Under the pieces are notes generated by a model that was given only the letters and a program-made list of their open reading frames with translations, did not search any database and was not told where the DNA came from. Made by a program: the position numbers and the translations under genes. From NCBI RefSeq assembly GCF_943736975.1, contig NZ_CALSFO010000003.1, positions 1 through 64,000 on the forward strand: a stretch of 64,000 bases of DNA. The letters are read 5' to 3'. Below are positions 52,193-59,135 of this stretch, one piece after another; position 1 is the first letter of the stretch, and every line of letters starts with the position of its first letter. The DNA comes from Streptococcus sp. Marseille-Q0941. GTDB lineage: Bacteria > Bacillota > Bacilli > Lactobacillales > Streptococcaceae.

Positions 52193-52579
52193 ATGATGAA
52201 AAAAATTATTGTGATAGTAGCTTCTGTACTTGTAGCACTTTTAGTGGCGGGTGGAACGTTCTTTTACCTAAATCAAAAATCTGATCCAGCAAGCCAGTTC
52301 GTTGGCTCATGGTATGATAAAGAGCATGATGTTATGATAGAATTTAAAAAAGATAACAGCCTTGAATTGACTAATGATAACGATGAAACTAAAGAAGGAA
52401 CATGGAAAGTAGCTGGTAAATATATCAAATTAACTATAGATGGTGCATCTAGTGCAAAAGCAGAATTGCCTGAAGAAGGTGCTAAAGAAGTGAAAAAACT
52501 TGATTTTAAGTTTGATACAGCTAAAACATTACAAAGTAAGTTTCTTATAAAAGATGGAACATTTGAAAAGCAAAAATAA
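52193..52579 (+). CDS. Secreted or membrane-anchored lipocalin-like small protein
   Basis: A 128-residue protein: N-terminal helix (KIIVIVASVLVALLVAGGTF) without a lipobox Cys, then a beta-rich domain with FVGSWYDKEHDVMIEF and EGTWKVAGKYIKLTI. The GSW / GTW pattern is that of DUF5640/lipocalin-like extracytoplasmic domains. ATG 52193 follows AGGAGGAAAAA; its own promoter (TATAAT near 52072) lies upstream. It follows the giant surface protein and could act with it, but I recognise no specific function. Confidence 0.7.
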   Translation: MMKKIIVIVASVLVALLVAGGTFFYLNQKSDPASQFVGSWYDKEHDVMIEFKKDNSLELTNDNDETKEGTWKVAGKYIKLTIDGASSAKAELPEEGAKEVKKLDFKFDTAKTLQSKFLIKDGTFEKQK

Positions 52580-52592
52580 CTAAATAGTATTA

Positions 52593-52628
52593 AAAAAAGG
52601 TAGTTCAATAATTTGAACTACCTTTTTT
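52593..52628. terminator. Bidirectional terminator
   Basis: AAAAAAGGTAGTTCAA and TTTGAACTACCTTTTTT form a near-perfect stem of ~15 base pairs with a short loop. It serves the small secreted protein and the convergent recombinase gene. Confidence 0.92.
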
Positions 52629-52669
52629 ATTTTAAGGAGAGATATACCATTATTTTTTAGAAGTGCTGA

Positions 52670-53680
52670 TTAGTTTGCTTGTGCGATTAACTTATATGCA
52701 TAGGATTTTTGAAATTCTTCTGGTCGATTGTGTCCGAGAGCGCGTGATACAATTAAACAAGCCTTTCGATCAAGGACAACACCTTTTAATTCGCCTCGTA
52801 GATAAATTTTTTCTTTTTTATCTTTGATATCTTTGGGATCTCGCGCAACAAGAAGATAAAGAAGTTTTGCGTATTCTGCACGATATTTATGAGGTTTTAA
52901 AGCAGTTGGAACTTGAAACACACGCTTTTTACCAGCTAGTTTAAATTCTTCAACAAGCCTTTCTAATTCTTCTTTGTCTCGCGTAATAATCGGAATCCAT
53001 CGGTCTCGTGCTCCTTTTGATTTATGCTTTTTACCAATGATTTTAAGATAGTATCGACCATCTTCACGTTGATGTAGAGAATCACCTGTAATAGCTTTTA
53101 ATTCATTTTTACGTAACCCAGTGGCAGATACGATTGAGAACCAGCGATTATTTGTTTCTTCAGACATCCTGTCGTCATTAGACTTCAAACGATTATTCTT
53201 TTTGTCGGCTCGATATCGAATATCAGTTGCAATAAAAGCGGTAGAAGGGACTCCTAAAACTTTGGCTAATGCTGCTTTATAGGTTGACTGGGTTGGAGCA
53301 GAAAGCCCTAATTTCTTACAATGTTCTAAGTATTGATTCACTAAGTCAATCCATCCCTCAGTATCGTTAGATTTATCAAGAGCTTCTAAATCTTCGGCAG
53401 TAGTTATTGAGGCAACAAAGGAAGCAAATCTGCTCCAGGAACCAGCGTAGTTATGAAGAGTTCGGTCGGTATGGATTAAATGAATGTCCTCTCCCGTTTT
53501 TTTGGATTCATTTCGCTTGATCCCCTTTCCTTTTTTAAAGCGCGTGACTAGATTAGTTAGTCCTTTTGATTGGACGAATTGTTTACGGCCTTCGAAAGTA
53601 GTTAGAGAATCTATCTGTTGTTTCTTAGCTTTCTCTTTAGCTTCTCGTCGATCAGCACGACTACGTCTCTTCTTTGCCAT
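52670..53680 (-). CDS. Orphan tyrosine recombinase
   Basis: A 336-residue recombinase with a highly basic start (AKKRRSRADRREAKEKAKK). The catalytic domain shows Arg in SATGLRKNELKAI, a Lys-rich beta-hairpin IIGKKHKSKGARDR, His-x-x-Arg in KPHKYRAEY, and ALGHNRPEEFQKSYAY with the His and Tyr. It is closer to plasmid/ICE integrase-like recombinases than to the AP2-type integrases in this window. ATG 53680 follows AAAGGAAAGAACT. It has no excisionase next to it; nearby 134-bp repeats and a 14-bp inverted repeat may be its substrate. It could be a resolvase of a former plasmid-like element. Confidence 0.8.
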   Translation of the reverse strand: MAKKRRSRADRREAKEKAKKQQIDSLTTFEGRKQFVQSKGLTNLVTRFKKGKGIKRNESKKTGEDIHLIHTDRTLHNYAGSWSRFASFVASITTAEDLEALDKSNDTEGWIDLVNQYLEHCKKLGLSAPTQSTYKAALAKVLGVPSTAFIATDIRYRADKKNNRLKSNDDRMSEETNNRWFSIVSATGLRKNELKAITGDSLHQREDGRYYLKIIGKKHKSKGARDRWIPIITRDKEELERLVEEFKLAGKKRVFQVPTALKPHKYRAEYAKLLYLLVARDPKDIKDKKEKIYLRGELKGVVLDRKACLIVSRALGHNRPEEFQKSYAYKLIAQAN

Positions 53681-53759
53681 AGTTCTTTCCTTTCTATATG
53701 TATATTGTCTATTTTTAAAGAAGATCTTAAGAAAAATCTTAAGGTCTTTTTTATTCAAG

Positions 53760-54018
53760 TTGAAGTAGTGCAGTGACTTAAGCTTATATTCACTGATGTA
53801 GTATCTTCCCTTTGCTGAGGGCGCTTCTTAATTGATGGCTAAGAAGATAACCAAGTCATTTTACAACATGACAAGTTGACTCAATTCAAATAAGATGTAG
53901 AGTTCCATCTTTCAGATAAAAATCTGTTGTTTTTTCTTGTTAGTCTTTTTCAGGTTTAAATGCTCTGAATTTAGCGACTGAGCTAAGCTAGTTTTTGTAT
54001 TTGATTTTTAGACTTTTG
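53760..54018. other. AT-rich intergenic DNA upstream of the recombinase
   Basis: No gene seen. It contains scattered TTTTTAG / CTAAAAA pieces and leads into the tandem repeats. The recombinase promoter must lie in this area; TATTGT/TACA-like boxes on the minus strand are not distinct enough to call. Confidence 0.5.
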
Positions 54019-54420
54019 TTATTTACTTTAGTTTTTATACTTTGATTTTTTACTTTGTTATGATCAAAAAATTTTTTTAAACTGCTGTTGACATTACTTT
54101 TATTATCTATACATTTATTTTTTAGTTAATGGAATACAAAAATTGGTTCCTGTTATTTACTTTCGTTTTTTACTTTTATTCTTTACTTTGTTACGATCAA
54201 AAAATTTTTTTTAAACTGCTGTTGACATTACTTTTATTATCTATACATTTATTTTTTATTGGTAAATGAAATACAAAAATTGGTTCCTGTTATTTACTTT
54301 CGTTTTTTACTTTTATTCTTTACTTTGTTACGATCAAAAATTTTTTTTAAACTGCTATTGACATCTCTTTTATTATCTATACATTTATTTTTTTTAGTTA
54401 ATGAAATACAAAACTGGTTC
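54019..54420. repeat. Three tandem ~134-bp non-coding repeats
   Basis: Units start at about 54019, 54153 and 54290. Each has a TTATTTACTTT run, GATCAAAAAATTTTTT, CTGCTGTTGACAT, ATTATCTATACATTT, and ends AATTGGTTCCTG or similar. Copies 2 and 3 are nearly identical, copy 1 is more diverged. No open frame covers them. The TTGACA and TATACA parts look like promoter boxes but are only 14 bases apart. Confidence 0.85.
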
Positions 54421-54453
54421 TTTCCTAACCCAGCTTAAACCTACTGTTTCCAC
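54394..54453 (-). CDS. Possible 19-residue peptide
   Basis: GTG 54453 follows a strong AAAGGAGGTAGCTATC site and codes METVGLSWVRKEPVLYFIN. A TATGGCATACTAATA element upstream (54533-54547 on the minus strand) recurs near 11863-11877, upstream of the Rep/relaxase gene. It may be a leader peptide or simply the residue of a truncated gene whose start survives. Confidence 0.4.
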   Translation of the reverse strand: METVGLSWVRKEPVLYFIN

Positions 54454-54603
54454 GATAGCTACCTCCTTTCAAACATAAAAAAACGTAGCTATATTAGTTA
54501 CGTCTCTACTCAATCAATTATCTAGATATTATTAGTATGCCATAAATTTTAAAATAAAAAAATCAGGATAAGATTTTTTTACGTTATTCACTTTTACCTA
54601 GTA

Positions 54604-54656
54604 CTGTGTGTTTAGCGTGACTTACACATACGTTTCTGTCAACGCTAAACACACAG
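54604..54656. repeat. 14-bp perfect inverted repeat with 25-base spacer
   Basis: CTGTGTGTTTAGCG (54604-54617) and CGCTAAACACACAG (54643-54656). There is no T-run, so it is not a simple terminator. It may be an origin, an oriT or a recombinase-binding site; see findings. Confidence 0.75.
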
Positions 54657-54821
54657 AAAAATTAGAATTGCAAAATAAATGAGGGATGAGAGAAAGAGGA
54701 AAAACTACAAAAAATTCAATAAGTGAAACAATATCTTTATCGTTTTTTCTTAATTATTTTTTTTATAAATTGGGATTTGTGGCATACTATAACTGTAAAA
54801 ACATTTTAGGAGGAAACAACT

Positions 54822-55184
54822 ATGTTTCTAAAATATTATTCACTCATTAACTATATTCTCTATAAAAATCGCAGAGAATTCGAAAACTCATTTGATTGCT
54901 ACCCCAAAAAGACAGTGTATGAGTTCCATATCAGGGAGTCTACAGGAGGAATGAAAATTAGACAAAAAGAACATAATGCAATTCATGTTAGCCTATTTTC
55001 TAATAGTGGAAGTTATATTACACTTTACTTAAGGAATTTTACGCCAGATGATTTGGTGGCTGTGATGAACTCATTAATCAAGCAGAAGAAAGAACTTGGA
55101 TATGAGCGGTTGATTTGCATGTTATCAGAGCTCAAAAATGATGAACGCTTAAGTTTATTGATGAAGTTATCCAAAATGAAATAA
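54822..55184 (+). CDS. Hypothetical 120-residue protein
   Basis: Starts at ATG 54822 after TTAGGAGGAAACAACT, with TACTATAACT as a likely -10 box at 54786-54795. The sequence opens hydrophobic/aromatic (FLKYYSLINYILYKN), then a beta-rich middle (YEFHIRESTGGMKIRQKEH) and ends helical with repeated LSELKNDERLSLLMKL. I recognise no family. The strong ribosome site and promoter make it a real gene, and its place beside the inverted repeat suggests a role in element maintenance. Confidence 0.65.
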   Translation: MFLKYYSLINYILYKNRREFENSFDCYPKKTVYEFHIRESTGGMKIRQKEHNAIHVSLFSNSGSYITLYLRNFTPDDLVAVMNSLIKQKKELGYERLICMLSELKNDERLSLLMKLSKMK

Positions 55185-55202
55185 ACATACTGGGATCAAG
55201 CA

Positions 55203-55253
55203 AACTGCACCCCAAAAGTTAGACAGAAAAAATCTAACTTTTGGGGTGCAGTT
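55203..55253. mobile_element. Solo IS-end palindrome
   Basis: A 21-bp perfect inverted repeat (AACTGCACCCCAAAAGTTAG plus A) with a 9-base spacer. It is identical over ~47 bases to the left end of the IS3 remnant at 3347. No transposase sequence accompanies it. It could act as a bidirectional terminator. Confidence 0.75.
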
Positions 55254-55439
55254 CAGTTCCTCTTCTTTTAAATATCCGAATCATCATTTTTATTTCAAAA
55301 AAGATAGTGATTCGGTTGATTTTTATTGCAATATATTGAAATTTGAAATTTCAAGAATCGCATTAAATCAAGGTTTTTTCGTTTCCAATGAAACGTAACG
55401 ACCTACTATTAAACTTCTCTAATTACCAAGTATTACAAC
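55254..55439. other. Intergenic DNA
   Basis: AT-rich sequence between the palindrome and the Fic gene end. I see no gene; a weak hairpin near 55370-55400 may end the fic transcript. Confidence 0.5.
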
Positions 55440-56051
55440 CTATATTTCTTTTAATATTTTAGCAAATAATTCTTCTAACTTCTCTAAGTCTCCATAGACA
55501 GTTCCGTCCATATAAAGGTTGTAAACTTCGTCATCTTGTTCCACTCGTATTTGTGCAGAATAGCCTTTTGATAGTGCTAAGGAACGAATAACTTCTCGTT
55601 GGGTTCGTCCATTTCCTTCTCGAAAGGGATGGAAATAATTGAGATTATCAAGAATTTTTGCTAAATGTTTAATGATTTCATCTTTTGAGTTGGCAGTTTG
55701 ATGATAGGAATGAATGAGATGATTTATATAAGTTTCTGCAGAATTAAACGACTGTATCGACATAAAAGGATTACCACTTTTAGAGATATTCACCTTGCGA
55801 TATTGTCCTGACCAGGCATAAACGTCTTGAAACAAATAGTTATGAATGGCTAAAATATTACTCATGGAATAGACTTCAATGGCTTTCAAGCGCAAGTCTG
55901 CAAGTCTTTTAGTAACGAATAAGTGTTCATTTCGGTAGGCTTCTTCAATATTTGTAACATTTTGTTTGTTGATTAATACTGTGGAATTTGGATAGGTATA
56001 TTGATGATTAGGGTCAATGTACTTATAGCCTTCGTATTGATTTTTAACCAA
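55440..56051 (-). CDS. Fic-family AMP-transferase toxin
   Basis: A 203-residue Fic protein with the full catalytic motif HPFREGNGRTQR (about 138-149): His as base, acidic Glu for Mg, and both Arg for ATP phosphates. The flap region (MSIQSFNSAETYINHLI) lies upstream. Such proteins transfer AMP from ATP to a Tyr, Ser or Thr of a target, often DNA gyrase and topoisomerase IV in bacterial toxin-antitoxin modules. It overlaps the small upstream gene by 8 bases. No inhibitory helix is in the protein itself, fitting class I with a separate antitoxin. Confidence 0.92.
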   Translation of the reverse strand: MVKNQYEGYKYIDPNHQYTYPNSTVLINKQNVTNIEEAYRNEHLFVTKRLADLRLKAIEVYSMSNILAIHNYLFQDVYAWSGQYRKVNISKSGNPFMSIQSFNSAETYINHLIHSYHQTANSKDEIIKHLAKILDNLNYFHPFREGNGRTQREVIRSLALSKGYSAQIRVEQDDEVYNLYMDGTVYGDLEKLEELFAKILKEI

Positions 56052-56232
56052 TATTCAATTCCTTTCGTCTATTGACAACATAAGTTTTTAAATCAATCAC
56101 ATCTTGAACAGTAGGTTCATAATTTTCAATCATTGATGATCCAATAGCATACCAGACGGTATCGAAATCTGAAAAATTATCAAAAGGAATCCCTAAAATT
56201 GTTAATTCTTCTTTATTTACATCAAGAGTCAT
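56044..56232 (-). CDS. VbhA-like Fic antitoxin
   Basis: A 62-residue acidic protein just upstream of and overlapping fic. It contains SSMIEN, which fits the (S/T)xxxE(G/N) inhibitory motif whose Glu pushes the ATP gamma-phosphate out of position in Fic enzymes; helix PTVQDVIDLKTYVVNRR follows. ATG 56232 follows AAGGAGATGTGAC. The antitoxin-first, overlapping order ensures excess antitoxin. The motif assignment is by eye. Confidence 0.82.
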   Translation of the reverse strand: MTLDVNKEELTILGIPFDNFSDFDTVWYAIGSSMIENYEPTVQDVIDLKTYVVNRRKELNIG

Positions 56233-56379
56233 GTCACATCTCCTTATATAATGTTACCTTTATTATACCATAAAATCGGTATTTTTACCTAAAGGGATAG
56301 AGACTATAAGATGTATTATGTTTAATGTAGATTTATGATAAAATGGTTTTATTATAAAAAGAAATAACAGAGGTATAGC

Positions 56380-56550
56380 ATGGAGCCATATATTACAGAA
56401 GCTTTAGTAAAAGCAGGGATTGAATTGGGAACTCTAACATTTAAGGGAACAACAACACTAGTGAATAGTAAAATTCAATCATTAAAGGAAGAACGTAACG
56501 CCGATAAATTACGAAATACTTATGATGAAATTGTAAATGAGTTGGGATGA
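56380..56550 (+). CDS. Short 56-residue frame, unknown
   Basis: ATG 56380 with a weak upstream AGAGGTATAGC codes EPYITEALVKAGIELGTLTF and an alpha-helical remainder ending TYDEIVNELG. It looks like the N-terminal helix bundle of a longer protein that has lost its end. A promoter-like TATGATAAAAT lies upstream. I cannot name it; a truncated gene left at a module boundary is likely. Confidence 0.45.
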   Translation: MEPYITEALVKAGIELGTLTFKGTTTLVNSKIQSLKEERNADKLRNTYDEIVNELG

Positions 56551-56619
56551 TAACTAAAAATTTTTTTTTGAGAAAAAATCGCCAAAAATGTATATTATTC
56601 CCAAAAATTGAAACTATAT

Positions 56620-57027
56620 TTATGAATTATCATTCTTTATCGAAAGTGTCTTAATAATCATTTTGTTATCCCAATTAGAAATATCAATATTCACAGTTTT
56701 ATCCTGACAAACTGATTTTATTAATCTTAAAAGATTTTTTTCATTTATTTCAGAAAGGAATTTATCATAACAGTTAATTACCTCCTCATTGTCAGAAAAA
56801 ATAATTGGTATTTTACCAAGGCACTTATTTAATTCATTTGCATCACCAGAATAGTCGGCTTGCAACATAAATCTATTAGCAAAGAGTTCTATCACAAAAT
56901 CTCTTTTCATTATTTTTACTAAAGTTTTTCTTTGATAGTATTCTGATATAAACACTCCGATAATCCCTGACGTAATTATAGAAGTGATGACAGTATTAAT
57001 AAAATCCGTATTAACAATAATATCCAT
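56620..57027 (-). CDS. Membrane-anchored partner of the HEPN-motif protein
   Basis: About 135 residues. One N-terminal membrane helix (INTVITSIITSGIIGVFISE) is followed by a cytoplasmic domain with no motif that I recognise (MKRDFVIELFANRFML, then KCLGKIPIIFSDNEEVINCY). ATG 57027 is preferred over 57054, since AAAGGGGTTTGAAA directly precedes it. It follows the HEPN-motif gene by 44 bases on the same strand. It may tether that protein at the membrane or neutralise it. Confidence 0.65.
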   Translation of the reverse strand: MDIIVNTDFINTVITSIITSGIIGVFISEYYQRKTLVKIMKRDFVIELFANRFMLQADYSGDANELNKCLGKIPIIFSDNEEVINCYDKFLSEINEKNLLRLIKSVCQDKTVNIDISNWDNKMIIKTLSIKNDNS

Positions 57028-57071
57028 TTTCAAACCCCTTTCTTTATTTAACAAATAGCGTTAATTCACTG

Positions 57072-58109
57072 TTATTTTAACAAATCGCCCTGAAAAAACT
57101 CAAAGTTGCTTAGAATACACAAAAGCACATTAAATAACTTTAAAAAATCTTTTTCAAAGAGTGGATGTTCCCACCGCCCATGACTAATCATATTTCTATT
57201 AGGTTCTTCTAGTGTAAAGTTGTCAGTATCATCAAAAAATCTGAATAACCAATGAAATAGACTGATATCAGAAAACGTTTTATTAACAATTTGACTATTT
57301 AATAAGTCGACAGATCTGTATCCCACAGGTATTCTTTTTTTATTTGAAAATTGTTCTGAAAATCTGTTTAATGCTCCGTCAATTGCTATCGTAGCAAGAG
57401 TATAAGAAGCGTAATAATTTTGGCTTCTATAACTTTCAATCATAGAATCTATCAAATGTTCTGAGTAATACGTTGAGTCTTTTAACTCTTGTATAAGTTC
57501 CTTATCTTCAAGATCTTCTTTTAATAGAGTTTGCCACTCTTTTATCAATTCTTCAAAATCTATAGTGCAGATTGTTCGATAGTCATCACTATAGCTATGG
57601 TAGATTACCCAACCTTCTTCAGCAAGTTTTTCAATATTTAAAGTGATTGCTTCTGCTTCTGTTTCAGAATAAGGTTCATGGTATTCCTTTAAAAATTCTT
57701 TTAAACTTTCAGTAAAATTCAAAGTGGATTTAACAAAAATATTGTGAATAGGTTCAAGTATCCGTCCAATATTATCTATTTGAGTTTTTAAAAGAATTGA
57801 ACTAACTGCTGCTTCTGTATCAGATAGAATTTTAAGATATGCTTGGTTATTTAAAATAGACGTGGCTGAGTTTATTTCTGTTAGAAACGGTTTAGTGGTT
57901 TCAGCTATTTGCTTAGAAAAATTAAAACTTGATAACGCAGCTTCAGCAGCTTTATTTGCTTGTAGCATACTATTTTGAACCTCAATCAACCTTGAATGAT
58001 TAAGTGTCTCATGAAAAACTCTAAGGGCTTCTGTAAGCTTTTTGTTTTGAACTGGGACTTTATCAATTGTCAATTTGTTTTTTTGAACTTCGCTATGATT
58101 GTTTTCCAT
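57072..58109 (-). CDS. HEPN-motif protein, candidate abortive-infection RNase
   Basis: A 345-residue, mostly helical protein. The C-terminal third contains EEPNRNMISHGRWEHP, in which R-N-x-x-x-H matches the Rx4H catalytic motif of HEPN ribonucleases. The preceding helix YASYTLATIAIDGALNRFSE also fits HEPN or its surface-binding helix. The N-terminal part (1-130) is coiled and amphipathic. HEPN proteins cleave RNA in toxin-antitoxin and anti-phage systems. ATG 58109 follows AGAAAGAAATAGCCCT. The assignment rests on one motif plus context, so it is tentative. Confidence 0.6.
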   Translation of the reverse strand: MENNHSEVQKNKLTIDKVPVQNKKLTEALRVFHETLNHSRLIEVQNSMLQANKAAEAALSSFNFSKQIAETTKPFLTEINSATSILNNQAYLKILSDTEAAVSSILLKTQIDNIGRILEPIHNIFVKSTLNFTESLKEFLKEYHEPYSETEAEAITLNIEKLAEEGWVIYHSYSDDYRTICTIDFEELIKEWQTLLKEDLEDKELIQELKDSTYYSEHLIDSMIESYRSQNYYASYTLATIAIDGALNRFSEQFSNKKRIPVGYRSVDLLNSQIVNKTFSDISLFHWLFRFFDDTDNFTLEEPNRNMISHGRWEHPLFEKDFLKLFNVLLCILSNFEFFQGDLLK

Positions 58110-58209
58110 AGGGCTATTTCTTTCTATATGTCATGTTTTAATTATACCACTAAGTATTCAACATTCACGAGTTTTGTAATGGTTAGAAAAGAAATATTTT
58201 CATTAAAAA

Positions 58210-58344
58210 AAATGTACAATTGAAAGTATTAATACTTTTTACCAAAATGTACTTTATAAATGATACTTATTGAACGCTTCTAAATCAAAAAATGTACTTT
58301 ATCTTGCCTTAAAATAAAGTACATTTCGATTATAAAGTACATTT
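58210..58344. repeat. Five AAATGTAC boxes, three direct and two inverted
   Basis: AAATGTAC at 58210, 58245 and 58290; GTACATTT at 58319 and 58337. Four of them extend to AAATGTACTTTAT or its complement. They lie between the HEPN gene start and the truncated gene at 58336, so they look like operators of a shared regulator. Confidence 0.7.
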
Positions 58345-58767
58345 TTTAGAGAGTGTATATTACGCCTTAAACTTAGTCGTATCAAGGGTTTATCCACTGT
58401 CTCGGGAAAAGTACAAAAATTTCCAGTTTTACTTTCGGAACGAGAACAGGCAATCAGAATTGCTCAGGCATATAAAGAAGAATATGAAAAAGTACATATT
58501 GATGATAAAGATATTGAGTATTTGCACAACACTTTAGAACGGGTTATTTCTCTTCTATCTTCATTTACTAATGTTGAAGATGGGAAAGAAGATTCAATGA
58601 AACAATTGGTTGCTTTACTTAATAAAGATACTTTAAAGACTATGCAATTATTAGGATTTAATTACAAGGAGGCAATAGGAGAACCTTTAACGGAGGTTTG
58701 CTCAAATGCTATAAGAAATAAATTAGGAAGTCTATCATCTAAGAAAAACGTACGTAACAAAAAATAA
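58336..58767 (+). pseudogene. 5'-truncated gene of unknown type
   Basis: The frame is open from 58336 with no ATG, GTG or TTG until TTG 58522, yet the sequence before that (RIKGLSTVSGKVQKFPVLLS, then EREQAIRIAQAYKEEYEKVH) reads like real helical protein. The end is LGSLSSKKNVRNKK. A start codon seems to have been lost, or a shorter 81-residue product is made from TTG. I see no family match; the basic tail and helices would suit a DNA-binding or relaxosome accessory protein. Confidence 0.45.
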
Positions 58768-59002
58768 TTGAACCAATGGTGTGAACTTTATGGTAAAATC
58801 TAGCTCAATTCGTGTATTTTTAGGGTAAAATTCACATCATTCAACTGAAATTGATTCAAATTAGATGAAATTCTGTTTTCTGTAAATGTGGGAAAACATT
58901 GATTTTAAGCGGATATTGAAACTTATTCAAATAAAAATGTTTCCAACTAGGTCTTAAGAAAGCTTGTAAAGCATCAAATAATAGAAAAATAAAATTTAAT
59001 AT
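58768..59002. other. Non-coding right edge of the island
   Basis: No gene. It contains the weak inverted pair GTGTGAAC / TTCACATC (58779-58836) and AT-rich DNA leading to the attR region. Confidence 0.5.
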
Positions 59003-59038
59003 AAAAAAATCCCATCAGAATATTTCTGGTGGGATTTT
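59003..59038. terminator. Element-supplied terminator after guaA
   Basis: AAATCCCATCAG and CTGGTGGGATTT pair around AATATTT, with A and T runs on either side. It replaces the original guaA terminator, which is now at 8461-8503. It overlaps the TTGGTGGG arm-type pair at 59026-59045. Confidence 0.8.
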
Positions 59039-59045
59039 TGGTGGG
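59026..59045 (+). repeat. Paired TTGGTGGG arm-type sites near attR
   Basis: CTGGTGGG at 59026-59033 and TTGGTGGG at 59038-59045, again 12 bases apart. Next to them GGGAACCAATCAATTT (59044-59059) is the exact inverse of 8626-8641. Confidence 0.6.
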
Positions 59046-59135
59046 GAACCAATCAATTTTGATTTATTTTTAACCTTTTATAACAACTGAAAATGCTGTT
59101 AAATCAACCATTTCACTTCAAATCATGTTTATAAA

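Noticed and set aside
54230-54390. Strong promoters in the 134-bp repeats
   Set aside because: TTGACA and TATACA are only 14 bases apart, too close for a standard sigma-A promoter.
54019-54420. CRISPR-like array
   Set aside because: The units are ~134 bp with no unique spacers and no cas genes nearby; they are plain tandem repeats.
58246-58310. Micro-frames such as MYFINDTY inside the AAATGTAC boxes
   Set aside because: They arise from the repeated ATGTACTTTAT sequence and lack ribosome sites.
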